64,000 nt of DNA, taken from contig NZ_QRGC01000013.1 of the NCBI RefSeq assembly GCF_003448965.1, positions 1-64,000 of the forward strand, in the 5' to 3' direction. Below are positions 8,039 through 17,033 of the stretch, one piece after another. The notes below the pieces were generated by a model. It had not been told where the DNA came from. It was given only the letters and a program-made list of their open reading frames with translations, and did not search any database. Positions within the stretch are counted from its first letter, which is position 1. Each line of letters starts with the position of its first letter. The translations under genes and the position numbers were made by a program. The stretch is from Oceanicella sp. SM1341. Its GTDB lineage: Bacteria > Pseudomonadota > Alphaproteobacteria > Rhodobacterales > Rhodobacteraceae.

Positions 8039-8162
8039 GCCGCGCTCGCGCGGCGACCCGGGTTCTGCGGCCGCGCTCGCGCGGCGACACAAAACCCCCC
8101 GCCGCGCCCGGGCGGCGACCCGAATCCCCCCGCCGCGCTTGCGCGGTGTCTCGCCTCCGCCA
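8039..8162. repeat. 31-bp tandem repeat of GC hairpins, four units
   Basis: Four units start at 8039, 8070, 8101 and 8132, an exact 31-base period. Each begins with a 19-base core: gccgcgctcgcgcggcgac twice, gccgcgcccgggcggcgac, then gccgcgcttgcgcggtgtc. Inside each core is a hairpin (CCGCGC or CCGC arm, short loop, GCGCGG or GCGG arm). The remaining 12 bases vary. The array begins one base after the antiporter stop codon, so it could act as a transcription terminator or 3' stabiliser. The rest of the gap to 8317 shows nothing recognisable. Confidence 0.8.
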
Positions 8163-8317
8163 GCCGCGAGTGCTCGGCCGCCTCTGGTCCCGCGGGGCCT
8201 GCCTGCGCGGTGCATCTCGCCTTCCCGGCCGGGTGTGCGGGCCGGCGCCCGGCCCCCCGACCGCGCTTGCCGGGGAGCCGATCCCGTCGCGGGCCGGTGG
8301 CGCCCTCCGCCCGGGGG

Positions 8318-9508
8318 TCAGACCGGCGCGGCGAAGGCGGCGCCGGCGGTGAGCAGCGCCTCGATCTCCTCGCCCGAGTAGCCGCTCTCGGCCAGCACCG
8401 CGCGGGTGTCCTGGCCGAAGACCGGCGGGCGGCGCGCGCCGGGCTCGGCCGGGGTGCGCGACATGCGGATCGGGTTGCCCAGGGTGCGGAACCCGTCGAT
8501 CTCCACCACCATGTCGCGGTGCTTCGTGTGCGGGTGGTCGAGCACGCCGGGCACGTCCATCACCGGGCCGGCCGGCACGCCGGCGCCCATCAGCGCCTTC
8601 GCCAGCTCCTCGCCGTCCCATTCCGCCATGCGCGGGCGCAGCAGGGCGGCGAGCTCGGCCCGCAGCCCGTTGCGCTTCGGCCCGGTCTCGAAACGCGGGT
8701 CGGTGGCAAGCTCCGGGCAGCCCAGCACGTCGCACAGCCGGCGGTACTGGCCGTCGTTCGCCGCGGCCACGAAGATGTCCACCGTGCGGGTGGGGAAGGT
8801 CTCGTAGGGCGAGATGTTGGGATGCGCGTTGCCCACCGGGCGCGGCACGGCGCCGCCCATCATGTAGTTCGCGCCGTAGGGGAACAGGATGGAGACCGCC
8901 GCATCGTAGAGCGTCATGTCGAGGAACTGGCCGCGGCCGGAGACATCGCGCTCGCGCAGCGCCATCAGGATGCCGATGGCCGAGGACATGCCCACCGAGA
9001 TGTCGACCAGCGGGATGCCGAGCCGCGTGGGCTCGCCGCTTTCCGGCCCGTTCACGCTCATCAGCCCGGCCTGCGCCTGCACCACCGCGTCGTAGCCCGG
9101 CAGGCCGCCCAGCGGGCCGTCGGCGCCGAAGCCGGTCACCCGGCATTGCACCAGGCGGGGGAATTCCTCCTGCAGCGCGTCGGGCCCGAGCCCCCAGGCC
9201 TCCATGCTGCCGGCCTTGAAATTGTCGATCACCACGTCGGCGCGGGCCAGCAGCCGGCGCAGCACGGCGCGGCCCTCCTCGCGGCGCAGGTCGAGGGCGA
9301 TGCCGCGCTTGTTGCGGTTCACGCCCATGAAATAGGAGGCGGCGCCGGAGGCGGGGTCGAAGGGCGGACCCCAGTGCCGCGTGTCGTCGCCCTGCGGCGG
9401 CTCCACCTTGATCACCTCGGCGCCGTGGTCGGCCAGCCACTGGGTGCAGAACGGCCCGGCGAGAATCCGGGTGAGATCGATGACGCGAAGTCCGGTGAGC
9501 GCTGGCAT
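8318..9508 (-). CDS. Class III CoA-transferase (CaiB/BaiF family)
   Basis: A 396-residue enzyme that moves CoA between carboxylic acids through an aspartyl intermediate. The N-terminal block LRVIDLTRILAGPFCTQWLADHGAEVIKVE is diagnostic. Further family blocks are RNKRGIALDL, VVIDNFKAGSMEAWGLG, VDISVGMSSAIGILMALRER, and the C-terminal MDVPGVLDHPHTKHRDMVVE. I start at ATG 9508 (MPALTGLRV), which has GGAGGAG about 9 bases upstream, rather than 10 codons earlier. The substrate cannot be read from sequence. It is divergent from the FolM-like reductase. Confidence 0.92.
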   Translation of the reverse strand: MPALTGLRVIDLTRILAGPFCTQWLADHGAEVIKVEPPQGDDTRHWGPPFDPASGAASYFMGVNRNKRGIALDLRREEGRAVLRRLLARADVVIDNFKAGSMEAWGLGPDALQEEFPRLVQCRVTGFGADGPLGGLPGYDAVVQAQAGLMSVNGPESGEPTRLGIPLVDISVGMSSAIGILMALRERDVSGRGQFLDMTLYDAAVSILFPYGANYMMGGAVPRPVGNAHPNISPYETFPTRTVDIFVAAANDGQYRRLCDVLGCPELATDPRFETGPKRNGLRAELAALLRPRMAEWDGEELAKALMGAGVPAGPVMDVPGVLDHPHTKHRDMVVEIDGFRTLGNPIRMSRTPAEPGARRPPVFGQDTRAVLAESGYSGEEIEALLTAGAAFAAPV

Positions 9509-9718
9509 GTCTGGTGGTCTCCTCCCATATTCCACCATGTCTAGAGGAGAGGCGGAATCCGGGCAACGGGCGCGGCGGCGCGCTCACGCAGGCGTGGGGC
9601 GCGCGTGCCGCCGGGGCAGGCTGGCCTGCCGCCGGAGCCGCCGCTAGTATCGCGCCGCGCCGCCGGGCCGCCCGCAAGGGGCGGGCAGCGGCAGGACGGG
9701 CAGGGGAAGGAATTGCAC

Positions 9719-10501
9719 ATGACACCAGGGATCGCCCTGATCACCGGCGCGGGAAAGCGGGTGGGCCGCGCGATGGCGCTGCATCTCGCCGGCCGCGGCT
9801 GGGACATCGCGGTACACTACATGAACTCGGCGGAGGAGGCGGAGGACGTGGCCGCGCAGGCGCGCGCCCTCGGCGTGCGCGCGGAGGTCTTCGGCGCCGA
9901 CCTCACCGATGCCGCGCAGACCGACGCGCTGGTGCCGCGGGTGACAGCGAAGCTCGGCCAGGTGACCCTGCTGGTGAACAACGCCTCCATATTCGAATAC
10001 GATACGGTCGCGAGCGCCACGCGCGAGGGCTGGCACCGCCACGCGAGCTCGAATCTCGAGGCGCCATTCTTCCTCACCCAGGCGGTCGCGGCGCAGGCGC
10101 CGGAGGCCGGGCGCGACGAAAACGGCGAGCCGGTGGCTCGCACGCTGGTTGTAAACCTGCTCGATCAGCGGATCCGCAAGCTCACCCCGGAATTCATGAC
10201 CTATACCCTCGCGAAGATGGGGCTCTGGGCCTTCACCCGCACCGCGGCCCAGGGGCTCGCGCCGGGCATCCGGGTAATGGGCATCGGGCCGGGCCCCACC
10301 CTGCAGGGCGGCCGCCAGTCGGCGGAGCATTTTGCCGCACAGCGCGCCGCCACCCCCCTCGGTCGCGGCACCTCGCCGGCCGAGATCTGCGGCGCGCTGG
10401 ACTTCATCATTGCCTCGCCGGGGCTCACGGGACAGGTGATCTGCCTCGATGGCGGGCAACATCTGGCCTGGGCGACACCGGATGTGCTCGGGGTGGAGTG
10501 A
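9719..10501 (+). CDS. FolM/pteridine-reductase-like short-chain dehydrogenase
   Basis: A 260-residue NAD(P)H-dependent SDR. The nucleotide motif is the variant TGAGKRVGRAMALHLAGRGW, with the arginine typical of pteridine reductases and FolM (dihydromonapterin/dihydrofolate reduction). LLVNNASIFEYD and the YTLAK catalytic Tyr-Lys pair are present, together with the family block DQRIRKLTPEFMTYTLAKMG and GIGPGPTLQ. The start at 9719 has GGGGAAGG 8 bases upstream. It lies directly before uvrC. The alternative is a generic SDR, but the pterin-reductase pattern is fairly strong. Confidence 0.85.
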   Translation: MTPGIALITGAGKRVGRAMALHLAGRGWDIAVHYMNSAEEAEDVAAQARALGVRAEVFGADLTDAAQTDALVPRVTAKLGQVTLLVNNASIFEYDTVASATREGWHRHASSNLEAPFFLTQAVAAQAPEAGRDENGEPVARTLVVNLLDQRIRKLTPEFMTYTLAKMGLWAFTRTAAQGLAPGIRVMGIGPGPTLQGGRQSAEHFAAQRAATPLGRGTSPAEICGALDFIIASPGLTGQVICLDGGQHLAWATPDVLGVE

Positions 10502-10815
10502 GCGGGTGAGGGAAGGGGCACGCACCGTTCCGGCCGGCCCGGAGCCGGCGAGTTTTCCACTTGACGGGGTAGCGTCACGAACCCGTTATGATTCTGTTAG
10601 GAAGGTCAGCATTTTACGGCGATGGAGAAAATTTGCGTTTTGCGTCAATGACTTGAAAAGTTGCCCAAATATTAATCAGGCCGGAGAAACAGGTGTGTTT
10701 TCAAAGGGATTGCAGAGTTCCGGCGAATTGCGCACAGACTTATCCACAGGAATCGTGGATTCTATTCCTGTTGCTTTCGGGGGGCGGACAAGGCAGGGCA
10801 GGGGCGGGAATCGCA
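10502..10815. other. AT-richer regulatory gap upstream of uvrC
   Basis: About 310 bases with visibly lower GC than the neighbours, no credible reading frame, and a concentration of regulatory-looking words. GANTC sites occur at 10590-10594, 10750-10754 and 10758-10762, and there is a DnaA box (listed separately). TTGACG (10561) and TATGAT (10587) look like promoter hexamers but are 20 bases apart, which is too far for a standard promoter. A small RNA or a long uvrC leader is possible; I see no terminator. Confidence 0.5.
10740..10748 (+). promoter_or_regulatory. Perfect DnaA box
   Basis: TTATCCACA matches the strongest (R1/R4-type) DnaA-binding consensus at all nine positions. It is followed two bases later by GAATC and ten bases later by GATTC, both GANTC methylation sites. 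One isolated box does not make an origin; regulation of uvrC by DnaA is the simpler reading. Confidence 0.6.
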
Positions 10816-12720
10816 ATGACTGACCAGCACCGCGACGAGACGGCCCCGGGCTTCGAGGAAGCCGCCCCCCGGGAGGGGGCCACGGGGCACGACGTCATCC
10901 ACGGATACCTCCGCACGCTGCCCGATAGGCCCGGCGTCTACCGCATGCTCGACGCGAAGGGCGAGGTGCTCTACGTGGGCAAGGCGCGCAGCCTGAAGAA
11001 GCGCGTGTCGTCCTACGCGCGGCCCACCGGGCATTCGGGGCGCATCATGCGGATGATCTCGGCCACCGCCTCGATGATGTTCCTGACCACGCAGACCGAG
11101 ACCGAAGCGCTGCTGCTGGAGCAGAATCTCATCAAGCAGCTGAAGCCGCGGTACAACGTGCTGTTGCGGGACGACAAGAGCTTCCCGAACATCCTGGTGC
11201 GCACCGACCACGCCTTTCCGCAGATCTCCAAGCACCGGGGAATGCGCCGCGCGAAGGGGAACTATTACGGACCGTTCGCCTCCGCCGGCTCGGTGAACCG
11301 CACGCTGAACCAGCTGCAGAAGGCCTTCCTGCTGCGCACCTGCACCGATGCCAGCTTCGAGAGCCGCACCCGGCCCTGCCTGCTCTACCAGATCAAGCGC
11401 TGCTCCGGCCCCTGCGTGGGGCTGGTGGACGAGACGCAGTACGCGGCCCTGGTGCGCGACGCGGAGGATTTCCTCGCCGGGCGCTCGAGCAAGGTGCAGA
11501 CCGAGCTCGCCGGCCAGATGCAGGCGGCGAGTGCGGCGATGGAATTCGAGCGCGCCGCCGCCCTGCGCGACCGGATCCGCGCCCTCACGCAGGTGCAGTC
11601 TGCCCAGGGCATCAACCCCCAGGGCGTGAGCGAGGCCGACGTGGTCGCCCTCCACCAGGAGGGGGGGCAGGCCTGCGTTCAGGTGTTCTTCATCCGCGCC
11701 AATCAGAACTGGGGCAACCGGGCCTATTTCCCGCGTGCCGGCGGCGGGGCGGAGGGGCCCGAGATCATGGAGGCCTTCCTTACGCAGTTCTATGCCAACA
11801 AGACCCCGGCGCGGATGATCCTGCTCTCCGAGCCGGTGGACAACCCCGACCTGGTGAGCGCGGCGCTGAGCGAGGCCCGGGGGCGCAAGGTGACCATCGG
11901 CGTGCCCGAGCGCGGCGAGAAGCGCCTGCTGGTGGAGAACGCCCTGCGCAACGCGCGCGAGGAGCTCGCCCGCCGCACGGCGGAAAGTGCGAGCCAGGCG
12001 CGGCTGCTCGAGGGGCTGGCCGAGGCCTTCGGGCTCGACAGCACGCCCGAGCGCGTCGAGGTCTACGACAACAGCCACATCATGGGCACCAACGCGGTGG
12101 GCGCGATGATCGTGGCCGGGCCCGAGGGCTTCGAGAAATCCCGCTACCGCAAGTTCAACATCCGCTCGAAGGAACTCACCCCGGGCGACGATTTCGGCAT
12201 GATGAAGGAAGTGCTGGAGCGCCGCTTCGCCCGGCTGATGAAGGAGGACCCGGACCGCCAGAGCGGCATATGGCCCGACCTCGTCATCATCGACGGCGGC
12301 GCGGGGCAGGTGAAGGCCGCCCTCTCGGCGCTGGAGGAGATCGGGGTGGAGGACGTGGCGCTGGTGGGTGTCGCCAAGGGTGTCGACCGCGACGCGGGCA
12401 AGGAGGAATTCCACCTGCCGGGCAAGCCCGCCTTCGCGCTGCCCTTCCGCTCGCCGGTGCTCTACTTCCTGCAGCGGCTGCGCGACGAGGCGCACCGTTT
12501 CGCCATCGGCACCCACCGGGCGAAGCGCGCCAAGGCGGTGAGCGCCACGCCGCTCGACGAGATCGCGGGTGTGGGGGCGGCGCGCAAGCGGGCGCTGCTG
12601 GCGCATTTCGGCTCGGCCAAGGCGGTGTCGCGCGCGGGGCTGCAGGATCTCAAGGCGGTGGACGGCGTGTCCGACGCGCTGGCCGAGAGCATCTATGCGC
12701 ACTTTCACGGCGACGGATGA
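10816..12720 (+). CDS. uvrC: Excinuclease ABC subunit C
   Basis: The dual-incision nuclease of nucleotide excision repair, acting with UvrA and UvrB. It has 634 residues against about 610 in E. coli. In order: a GIY-YIG domain ([20 protein letters not shown], residues ~35-115), the cysteine block [26 protein letters not shown], a UVR helix pair (~200-235), the RNase H-like 3'-side... domain with [19 protein letters not shown], and a C-terminal helix-hairpin-helix (~570-630). I start at ATG 10816 (MTDQHRD); an open extension upstream has no family similarity. pgsA, moaD and moaE follow on the same strand. Confidence 0.97.
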   Translation: MTDQHRDETAPGFEEAAPREGATGHDVIHGYLRTLPDRPGVYRMLDAKGEVLYVGKARSLKKRVSSYARPTGHSGRIMRMISATASMMFLTTQTETEALLLEQNLIKQLKPRYNVLLRDDKSFPNILVRTDHAFPQISKHRGMRRAKGNYYGPFASAGSVNRTLNQLQKAFLLRTCTDASFESRTRPCLLYQIKRCSGPCVGLVDETQYAALVRDAEDFLAGRSSKVQTELAGQMQAASAAMEFERAAALRDRIRALTQVQSAQGINPQGVSEADVVALHQEGGQACVQVFFIRANQNWGNRAYFPRAGGGAEGPEIMEAFLTQFYANKTPARMILLSEPVDNPDLVSAALSEARGRKVTIGVPERGEKRLLVENALRNAREELARRTAESASQARLLEGLAEAFGLDSTPERVEVYDNSHIMGTNAVGAMIVAGPEGFEKSRYRKFNIRSKELTPGDDFGMMKEVLERRFARLMKEDPDRQSGIWPDLVIIDGGAGQVKAALSALEEIGVEDVALVGVAKGVDRDAGKEEFHLPGKPAFALPFRSPVLYFLQRLRDEAHRFAIGTHRAKRAKAVSATPLDEIAGVGAARKRALLAHFGSAKAVSRAGLQDLKAVDGVSDALAESIYAHFHGDG

Positions 12721-12811
12721 CGCGCTAGGTAGGGGCAACGGTCCGGGCTCGGACCCCCGGAGCCCCGGGGGCCGCTCGCCCGGCCCGGTCCGGCTGCGCC
12801 GGACGGAACGG

Positions 12812-13390
12812 ATGGAGAAGGCAGTGCACTGGACGGTTCCGAACCTGCTCACCCTGGGGCGCGTGCTCGCCGCCCCGCTGGTGGCGATGTCCTTCGTGGT
12901 GTTCGACAGGCCCACGGCAGACCGGGTGGCGCTGGTGCTGTTCGTGCTCGCCTCGCTGACGGATTTCCTCGACGGCTGGCTGGCCCGGCGCTGGAACCAG
13001 GTGAGCGACCTCGGCCGCATGCTCGACCCCGTGGCCGACAAGGCGATGGTGGTGATTGCGCTCGCGACCCTCATCGGGCTCACCGGGCTCGACTGGCTGG
13101 TGCTGCTGCCTGCGGTGTTCATCCTGCTGCGGGAGGTGCTGGTCTCGGGCCTGAGGGAGTTCCTCGGCGCGGTGAAGCTGCACGTCACACCGCTCGCCAA
13201 GTGGAAGACGGCGGTGCAGATGTGCGCCATCGCGCTGCTGTTCCTGGCCGGGGGGCTCACCGGCGCCTTCGCCGACACGCTCTACGGCATCGGGATCGTC
13301 GGCCTCTGGCTGGCCTCGGTGCTGACCGTGGCGACGGGGATCGACTATTTCGCGAGGGCCATGGGCTACCTGGCCGGAAAGGGAGCGTGA
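12812..13390 (+). CDS. pgsA: CDP-diacylglycerol-glycerol-3-phosphate 3-phosphatidyltransferase
   Basis: Inner-membrane enzyme that makes phosphatidylglycerol phosphate, the first committed step to phosphatidylglycerol and cardiolipin. It has 192 residues and about four to five membrane helices. The CDP-alcohol phosphotransferase signature is complete: DFLDGWLARRWNQVSDLGRM then LDPVADK, giving the DGxxAR...GxxxDxxxD pattern. The N-terminus VPNLLTLGRVLAAPLV is typical of PgsA. It follows uvrC after 91 bases, and its TGA overlaps the ATG of moaD. Confidence 0.96.
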   Translation: MEKAVHWTVPNLLTLGRVLAAPLVAMSFVVFDRPTADRVALVLFVLASLTDFLDGWLARRWNQVSDLGRMLDPVADKAMVVIALATLIGLTGLDWLVLLPAVFILLREVLVSGLREFLGAVKLHVTPLAKWKTAVQMCAIALLFLAGGLTGAFADTLYGIGIVGLWLASVLTVATGIDYFARAMGYLAGKGA

Positions 13391-13635
13391 TGCGGGTTCT
13401 GTATTTCGCCTGGGTGCGCGAGCGCATCGGGCTGCCGCGCGAGGAGGTGGAGACCTCGGCGCAGACGGTGGCCGAGCTGGTGGCCGAGCTGCGCGGGCGC
13501 GAGGAGCGCTACGCCCTCGCCTTCTCCGACCTCTCGGCGCTGCGCGTGGCGGTGGACCAGGAGGTGGTCGGTTTCGACGCCTCCCTCACCGCCGCCCGCG
13601 AGGTGGCCTTCTTCCCGCCGATGACCGGGGGCTGA
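13390..13635 (+). CDS. moaD: Molybdopterin synthase small (sulfur-carrier) subunit
   Basis: An 81-residue ubiquitin-fold protein. Its C-terminal Gly-Gly (FFPPMTGG) becomes a thiocarboxylate that donates sulfur for molybdopterin formation. VLYFAWVRERIGLPREEVE and the AREVAFFPPMTGG tail are typical. The ATG shares its A with the pgsA stop (TGATG), so translation is coupled. moaE begins two bases after the stop, giving the complete molybdopterin synthase pair. Confidence 0.96.
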   Translation: MRVLYFAWVRERIGLPREEVETSAQTVAELVAELRGREERYALAFSDLSALRVAVDQEVVGFDASLTAAREVAFFPPMTGG

Positions 13636-13637
13636 GC

Positions 13638-14090
13638 ATGTCCGTGCGCGTGCAGGAAGACGATTTCGACATCGGCGCGGAGATCGACGCGCTCTGCGAA
13701 GGCCGCGTGGACATCGGCGCCGTGGTGAGCTTCACCGGGCTGGTGCGCGACATGGGCGGGGGGGCGCAGCTCTCCTCCATGGCGCTGGAGCATTACCCGG
13801 GCATGACCGAGCGGGCGCTGGAGACGATCGAGGCCGAGGCGCGGGCGCGCTGGCCGCTGCAGGGCGTCACCATCATCCACCGCTACGGCGAGCTGGCGCC
13901 GGGCGCACGCATCGTGCTGGTGCTCACCGCCTCGCCGCACCGCGCGGCGGCCTTCGAGGCGGCGGAATTCCTGATGGACTACCTCAAGACCCGCGCACCC
14001 TTCTGGAAGAAGGAAACCACCGAGCACGGCGGCCACTGGGTCGACGCGCGCGAGGCCGACGATCTCGCCGAGGAGCGCTGGCGCCAGTAG
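13638..14090 (+). CDS. moaE: Molybdopterin synthase catalytic subunit
   Basis: A 150-residue catalytic subunit that inserts two sulfurs, delivered by MoaD, into cyclic pyranopterin monophosphate. Family blocks are GAVVSFTGLVRDMGGG, LEHYPGMTERALETI, HRYGELAPGARIVLV and the active-site segment TRAPFWKKETTEHGGHWVDA containing the conserved KKE lysines. It is two bases downstream of moaD and is the last gene of the uvrC-pgsA-moaDE run; the convergent vWA gene stops 100 bases further on. Confidence 0.97.
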   Translation: MSVRVQEDDFDIGAEIDALCEGRVDIGAVVSFTGLVRDMGGGAQLSSMALEHYPGMTERALETIEAEARARWPLQGVTIIHRYGELAPGARIVLVLTASPHRAAAFEAAEFLMDYLKTRAPFWKKETTEHGGHWVDAREADDLAEERWRQ

Positions 14091-14190
14091 ACCGGGCGGG
14101 GGGCGACGGCCGTCGGGCGCGCCGGGCGGTGGCGCGCGCCACGCCCCCGTGCTGCTTGCGGTCCGCAACTGCCCCGGCCCGGGGCCGGCC

Positions 14191-16161
14191 TCACTGCGGC
14201 GCGCCGGAAAGCGCCGCGGCGGTGTCGATCAGGGCGGCAAGGTCGGCGCGCCGGCCGCTGGGGTCGGGGCCGGCGGCGGCGCGGGCCAGGGCGGCTGCCT
14301 CGGCGAAGCCCCAGGCGCCGAGGTCGTGCCTGCCTTCCAGCAGCAGGCCGAAGCCCGCGACGGCGGCGGCGAAACGGGTCTCGCGCAGCGCGATCGCGTC
14401 GCCGCTCCCGGCCGCGGCCGGCACATCCAGGCTCATGAGCCGGCTCTCGCTCTCGCCGGCGGGGCTGTAGCGCAGGCGCACCATCGCGACATCGCCGGCA
14501 CCCGCATCCGCCCCCGCGCCCCTGCCGGACCCCGCGGTGGCGGGGGTGATCTCGTAGAGCGCCGTCACCGTGTGCCCGGGGTCGACGGAGACGCCGCCGC
14601 CCGCCTGTTCCAGCAGGCCCGAGCCGCGGGAATCGCTGCCGCGCCCGTCGCCGCCGAGATAGCGGTAGCGCGCCACGGTGGCGGGGTTGAACTCGACCTG
14701 CACCCGGGCATCGCGCGCCGCCGTGACACCGTCGGCAAGCGAGCTCGCGAGGGCGCGGCGCGCCGCGGCGGGACTGTCGACCAGCGCCACCACGCCCTCG
14801 CCCGCCGCGGCGTCGGGCAGGGGCGTGTCGCCCAGCCCGAGCAGCGAGACCGGGATGCCGCGCGCGCTCTGCGGCAGGCGGGGCAGGGCCACGTCGCTGG
14901 CCAGGATCACCCGTGCCTCGGTGCCGGGGTGGTCGGCCCGCAGCCGGTCGGCAAGTGCGAGCCCGGCGGAGAGGCCTTCCTGGGCCGAGGGGCCGGGCCG
15001 CGGCTCGGCCAGGGTGGCGAGAACGCGGCCGCGCTCCGCCGCCGAGACCGCGGGCAGCAGGGTTTCGCCGGAAGGCCCGAGCACCGCCACACTGTCCTGT
15101 GCGCCCAGGCCGCGCATCGCCTCGTCGAGCCCGGCGCGCAGCAGGGCGAGATCCTCCTCCGAGCCGAGGTCGGCCACCAGCACCAGCACCAGCGGCGGGC
15201 GGCCGGGCAGGGGCACGGCGGTGCCGCGGATGCCGATGCGCAACAGGCGCGTCTCCGGGTTCCACGGGGTCGGGATCATGCTCGCCGACAGGCGCAGCGG
15301 CGCCTCCGCGTCGGGGCCCGGGGCGGGCCAGTCATAGGCGAAGGCGTTCACCAGCGCCTCGGCCGGCACGGCACCGGGGGCGGGGAAGACACCGCGCGCC
15401 AGCGTGTCGCGCAGCCGCGAGAGCGCGCCGTCCTGCGGGGCGAGGGTGAAGCCGGACACCCGGCGCTCGGCCGTCTGGCGCTGGCCCGAGCCCGGCGGCA
15501 GCGGGGCGAGCGGGGCCGGCGGCGCCGAGGGGGCGCCGGCCAGCGGCAGGGCGGATTTCTGCCGGGGCGTGAGGGTGCTGTCACCGCCGCTGAGCGCGAG
15601 GCGCATCTCCGCGGGCACCTCGGGCGGCGGCAGGATGGGCGCCACGCAGATCACCACCACCGCGGCGAGCGCCGCACCGATGAGGAAGGCGGGCGACCGC
15701 CGGCCACGCGGCCAGGACAGCCGCCGCCGGGCCGAGGCGAGCCGGCCATGGCGCACGGGCGGCGGCACCTCGCCCCCGCGCCCCGGAGCCACGGCCCGGG
15801 CACGCGCGCCGCGCCGCCGGCCGGCGGCGCCTTCCGCGGTGCCTGCCTGGTCGGCGGGGTCCGGAGCCGCCGCGCCGCCGGAGCCCGCCGCGCGCCGCGA
15901 TGGCGACGGATCGGGCAGGGCGGCCTCGCCCCGCTGCGCGCCCGAGGCCTGCCGGTCGGACGCGGGGGCGCGGGCCGGGTCTCCGCCGCTCTGCGCCTCC
16001 GCCGCGGCGGCCGGGGGCCGGGCACCGCTGTCGGGCGCGATGCCGGAAAGGGCCTCGGCGATGGCGCGGGCCCGGCGTCCGGGCTCCGGAGCGGGCGGGG
16101 CCGCGGCGAGGGCGGCGCGCAGGCGGGCCAGCGGATCTGCCGGCGGGTCGGGACGGGTCAC
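14191..16161 (-). CDS. Membrane-anchored von Willebrand factor A protein with DUF3520-like C-terminus
   Basis: A 656-residue YfbK-type protein. Residues ~1-140 are a low-complexity, presumably cytosolic segment (LARLRAALAAAPPAPEPGRRAR at its head). One membrane helix follows (SPAFLIGAALAAVVVICVAP), then a large extracytoplasmic part with a vWA domain (PPLVLVLVADLGSEEDLALL, VAVLGPSGETLLP, VILASDVALP) and a C-terminal region resembling DUF3520. The canonical MIDAS DxSxS reads DLGSE here, so metal binding may be altered. The start is GTG 16161 with GAGGAGGAG upstream, overlapping the sigma-factor stop as GTGA. Confidence 0.85.
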   Translation of the reverse strand: MTRPDPPADPLARLRAALAAAPPAPEPGRRARAIAEALSGIAPDSGARPPAAAAEAQSGGDPARAPASDRQASGAQRGEAALPDPSPSRRAAGSGGAAAPDPADQAGTAEGAAGRRRGARARAVAPGRGGEVPPPVRHGRLASARRRLSWPRGRRSPAFLIGAALAAVVVICVAPILPPPEVPAEMRLALSGGDSTLTPRQKSALPLAGAPSAPPAPLAPLPPGSGQRQTAERRVSGFTLAPQDGALSRLRDTLARGVFPAPGAVPAEALVNAFAYDWPAPGPDAEAPLRLSASMIPTPWNPETRLLRIGIRGTAVPLPGRPPLVLVLVADLGSEEDLALLRAGLDEAMRGLGAQDSVAVLGPSGETLLPAVSAAERGRVLATLAEPRPGPSAQEGLSAGLALADRLRADHPGTEARVILASDVALPRLPQSARGIPVSLLGLGDTPLPDAAAGEGVVALVDSPAAARRALASSLADGVTAARDARVQVEFNPATVARYRYLGGDGRGSDSRGSGLLEQAGGGVSVDPGHTVTALYEITPATAGSGRGAGADAGAGDVAMVRLRYSPAGESESRLMSLDVPAAAGSGDAIALRETRFAAAVAGFGLLLEGRHDLGAWGFAEAAALARAAAGPDPSGRRADLAALIDTAAALSGAPQ

Positions 16162-16697
16162 GCTGTCTCCTCCTCGCGGGCCAGGTCGCGCAGCAGCCGG
16201 CGGACCTCGGACAGGCGCCAGCTCACCGTGCCCTCGGACAGGCCGAGGGCGGCGGCGGCCTCGGCATGGGTCATGTCCTCGCCCAGCACCAGCGCCACGG
16301 TTTCGCGCAGGGCGGGGCTGAGCGCGGACATCGCGGCCTCCAGCCAGCGGGCTTCCTCGGCACGGCCTTCGGCCTCGGCGCGGGCGAGATGCTCGGCCTC
16401 TCCCCAGCCCGCCGAGGCCTTTGCCCGGGTGGCGGCGCGGCGCATGTGGTCGCGCGCCGCGTTGAGCACGACGCGGTGCAGCCAGGTGGTGAAACGCGCC
16501 TCGGCCCGGTAGCCGACCAGCCGCCGGGGCAGGGCGAGACAGATCTCCTGCACGAGGTCCTCCGCATCCGCGCGATTGCCGAGGATGCGGTAGCCCAGCC
16601 GGAACATGCGGTCGTAGTGCCGCTCCAGCAGCGCGCCGAGGGCGGCTGCATCCCCCTCTCGGGCGGCGGTGGCAAGCGTGTCGTCGTCCGGGTCCAT
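16158..16697 (-). CDS. ECF-type RNA polymerase sigma factor
   Basis: A 179-residue extracytoplasmic-function sigma factor. Region 2 is clear (YDRMFRLGYRILGNRADAED with LVQEICLALPRRL, then FTTWLHRVVLNAARDHMRR). Region 4 has SPALRETVALVLGEDMTHAE and AAAALGLSEGTVSWRLSEVRRLLR, the recognition helix. I chose ATG 16697 (MDPDDD), with AGGATG 3 bases upstream; an ATG two codons earlier is equally open. The stop overlaps the start of the vWA membrane-protein gene by four bases, so the two are translationally coupled. No ordinary zinc anti-sigma gene is adjacent. Confidence 0.93.
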   Translation of the reverse strand: MDPDDDTLATAAREGDAAALGALLERHYDRMFRLGYRILGNRADAEDLVQEICLALPRRLVGYRAEARFTTWLHRVVLNAARDHMRRAATRAKASAGWGEAEHLARAEAEGRAEEARWLEAAMSALSPALRETVALVLGEDMTHAEAAAALGLSEGTVSWRLSEVRRLLRDLAREEETA

Positions 16698-16924
16698 ACG
16701 CATCCTGACAGTTAGGACGCGGCCGGACGGCCCATCCTTGGCAAGCGCCCGGAAGAATCTGCCCCTCTGGCGCGGGCCGGGCACCCGCGGGGGCTGAGCA
16801 CGCCCGGCGGGCGCGCCGCCAGGCTGTGCGCGCCGGATGCGCGCGAGGCCGAAGCCCGCGCCCGGGCGCCCGCGGACGAGCCGGCCAGACCGGAACCCGC
16901 TCGCGGCACGGGCCGGCGCCGGCC

Positions 16925-17020
16925 GCCCGGCGGGCCGCATTGCCGGGCGCCTGCCCGGCGGGCCGAAATGCCGGGCGCCTGCCCGGCGGGCCGCGTTGCC
17001 GGAGCCTTGCCCGGCGGCCC
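16925..17020. repeat. 28-bp tandem repeat, three full copies and a partial one
   Basis: Units begin at 16925, 16953, 16981 and 17009. The shared frame is gcccggcgggccg, then four variable bases, tgccgg, and a gcgcct or agcctt end. Copies 1 and 2 differ only at three bases; copy 4 decays after 12 bases. The repeat is itself rich in inverted gcccgg/ccgggc words. Confidence 0.75.
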
Positions 17021-17033
17021 GCTATGCGTGGTG

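Noticed and set aside
8039..8162. CRISPR-like array
   Set aside because: Period 31 with a 19-base palindromic core and 12-base spacers is too short, spacers are C-rich and related, and no cas gene is present.
10561..10592. Promoter TTGACG ... TATGAT upstream of uvrC
   Set aside because: The hexamers are good but 20 bases apart, outside the normal 16-18 range; kept only as a note in the gap entry.
10740..10762. Replication origin
   Set aside because: Only one perfect DnaA box, no cluster, no AT-rich unwinding region and no dnaA, hemE or repABC nearby.
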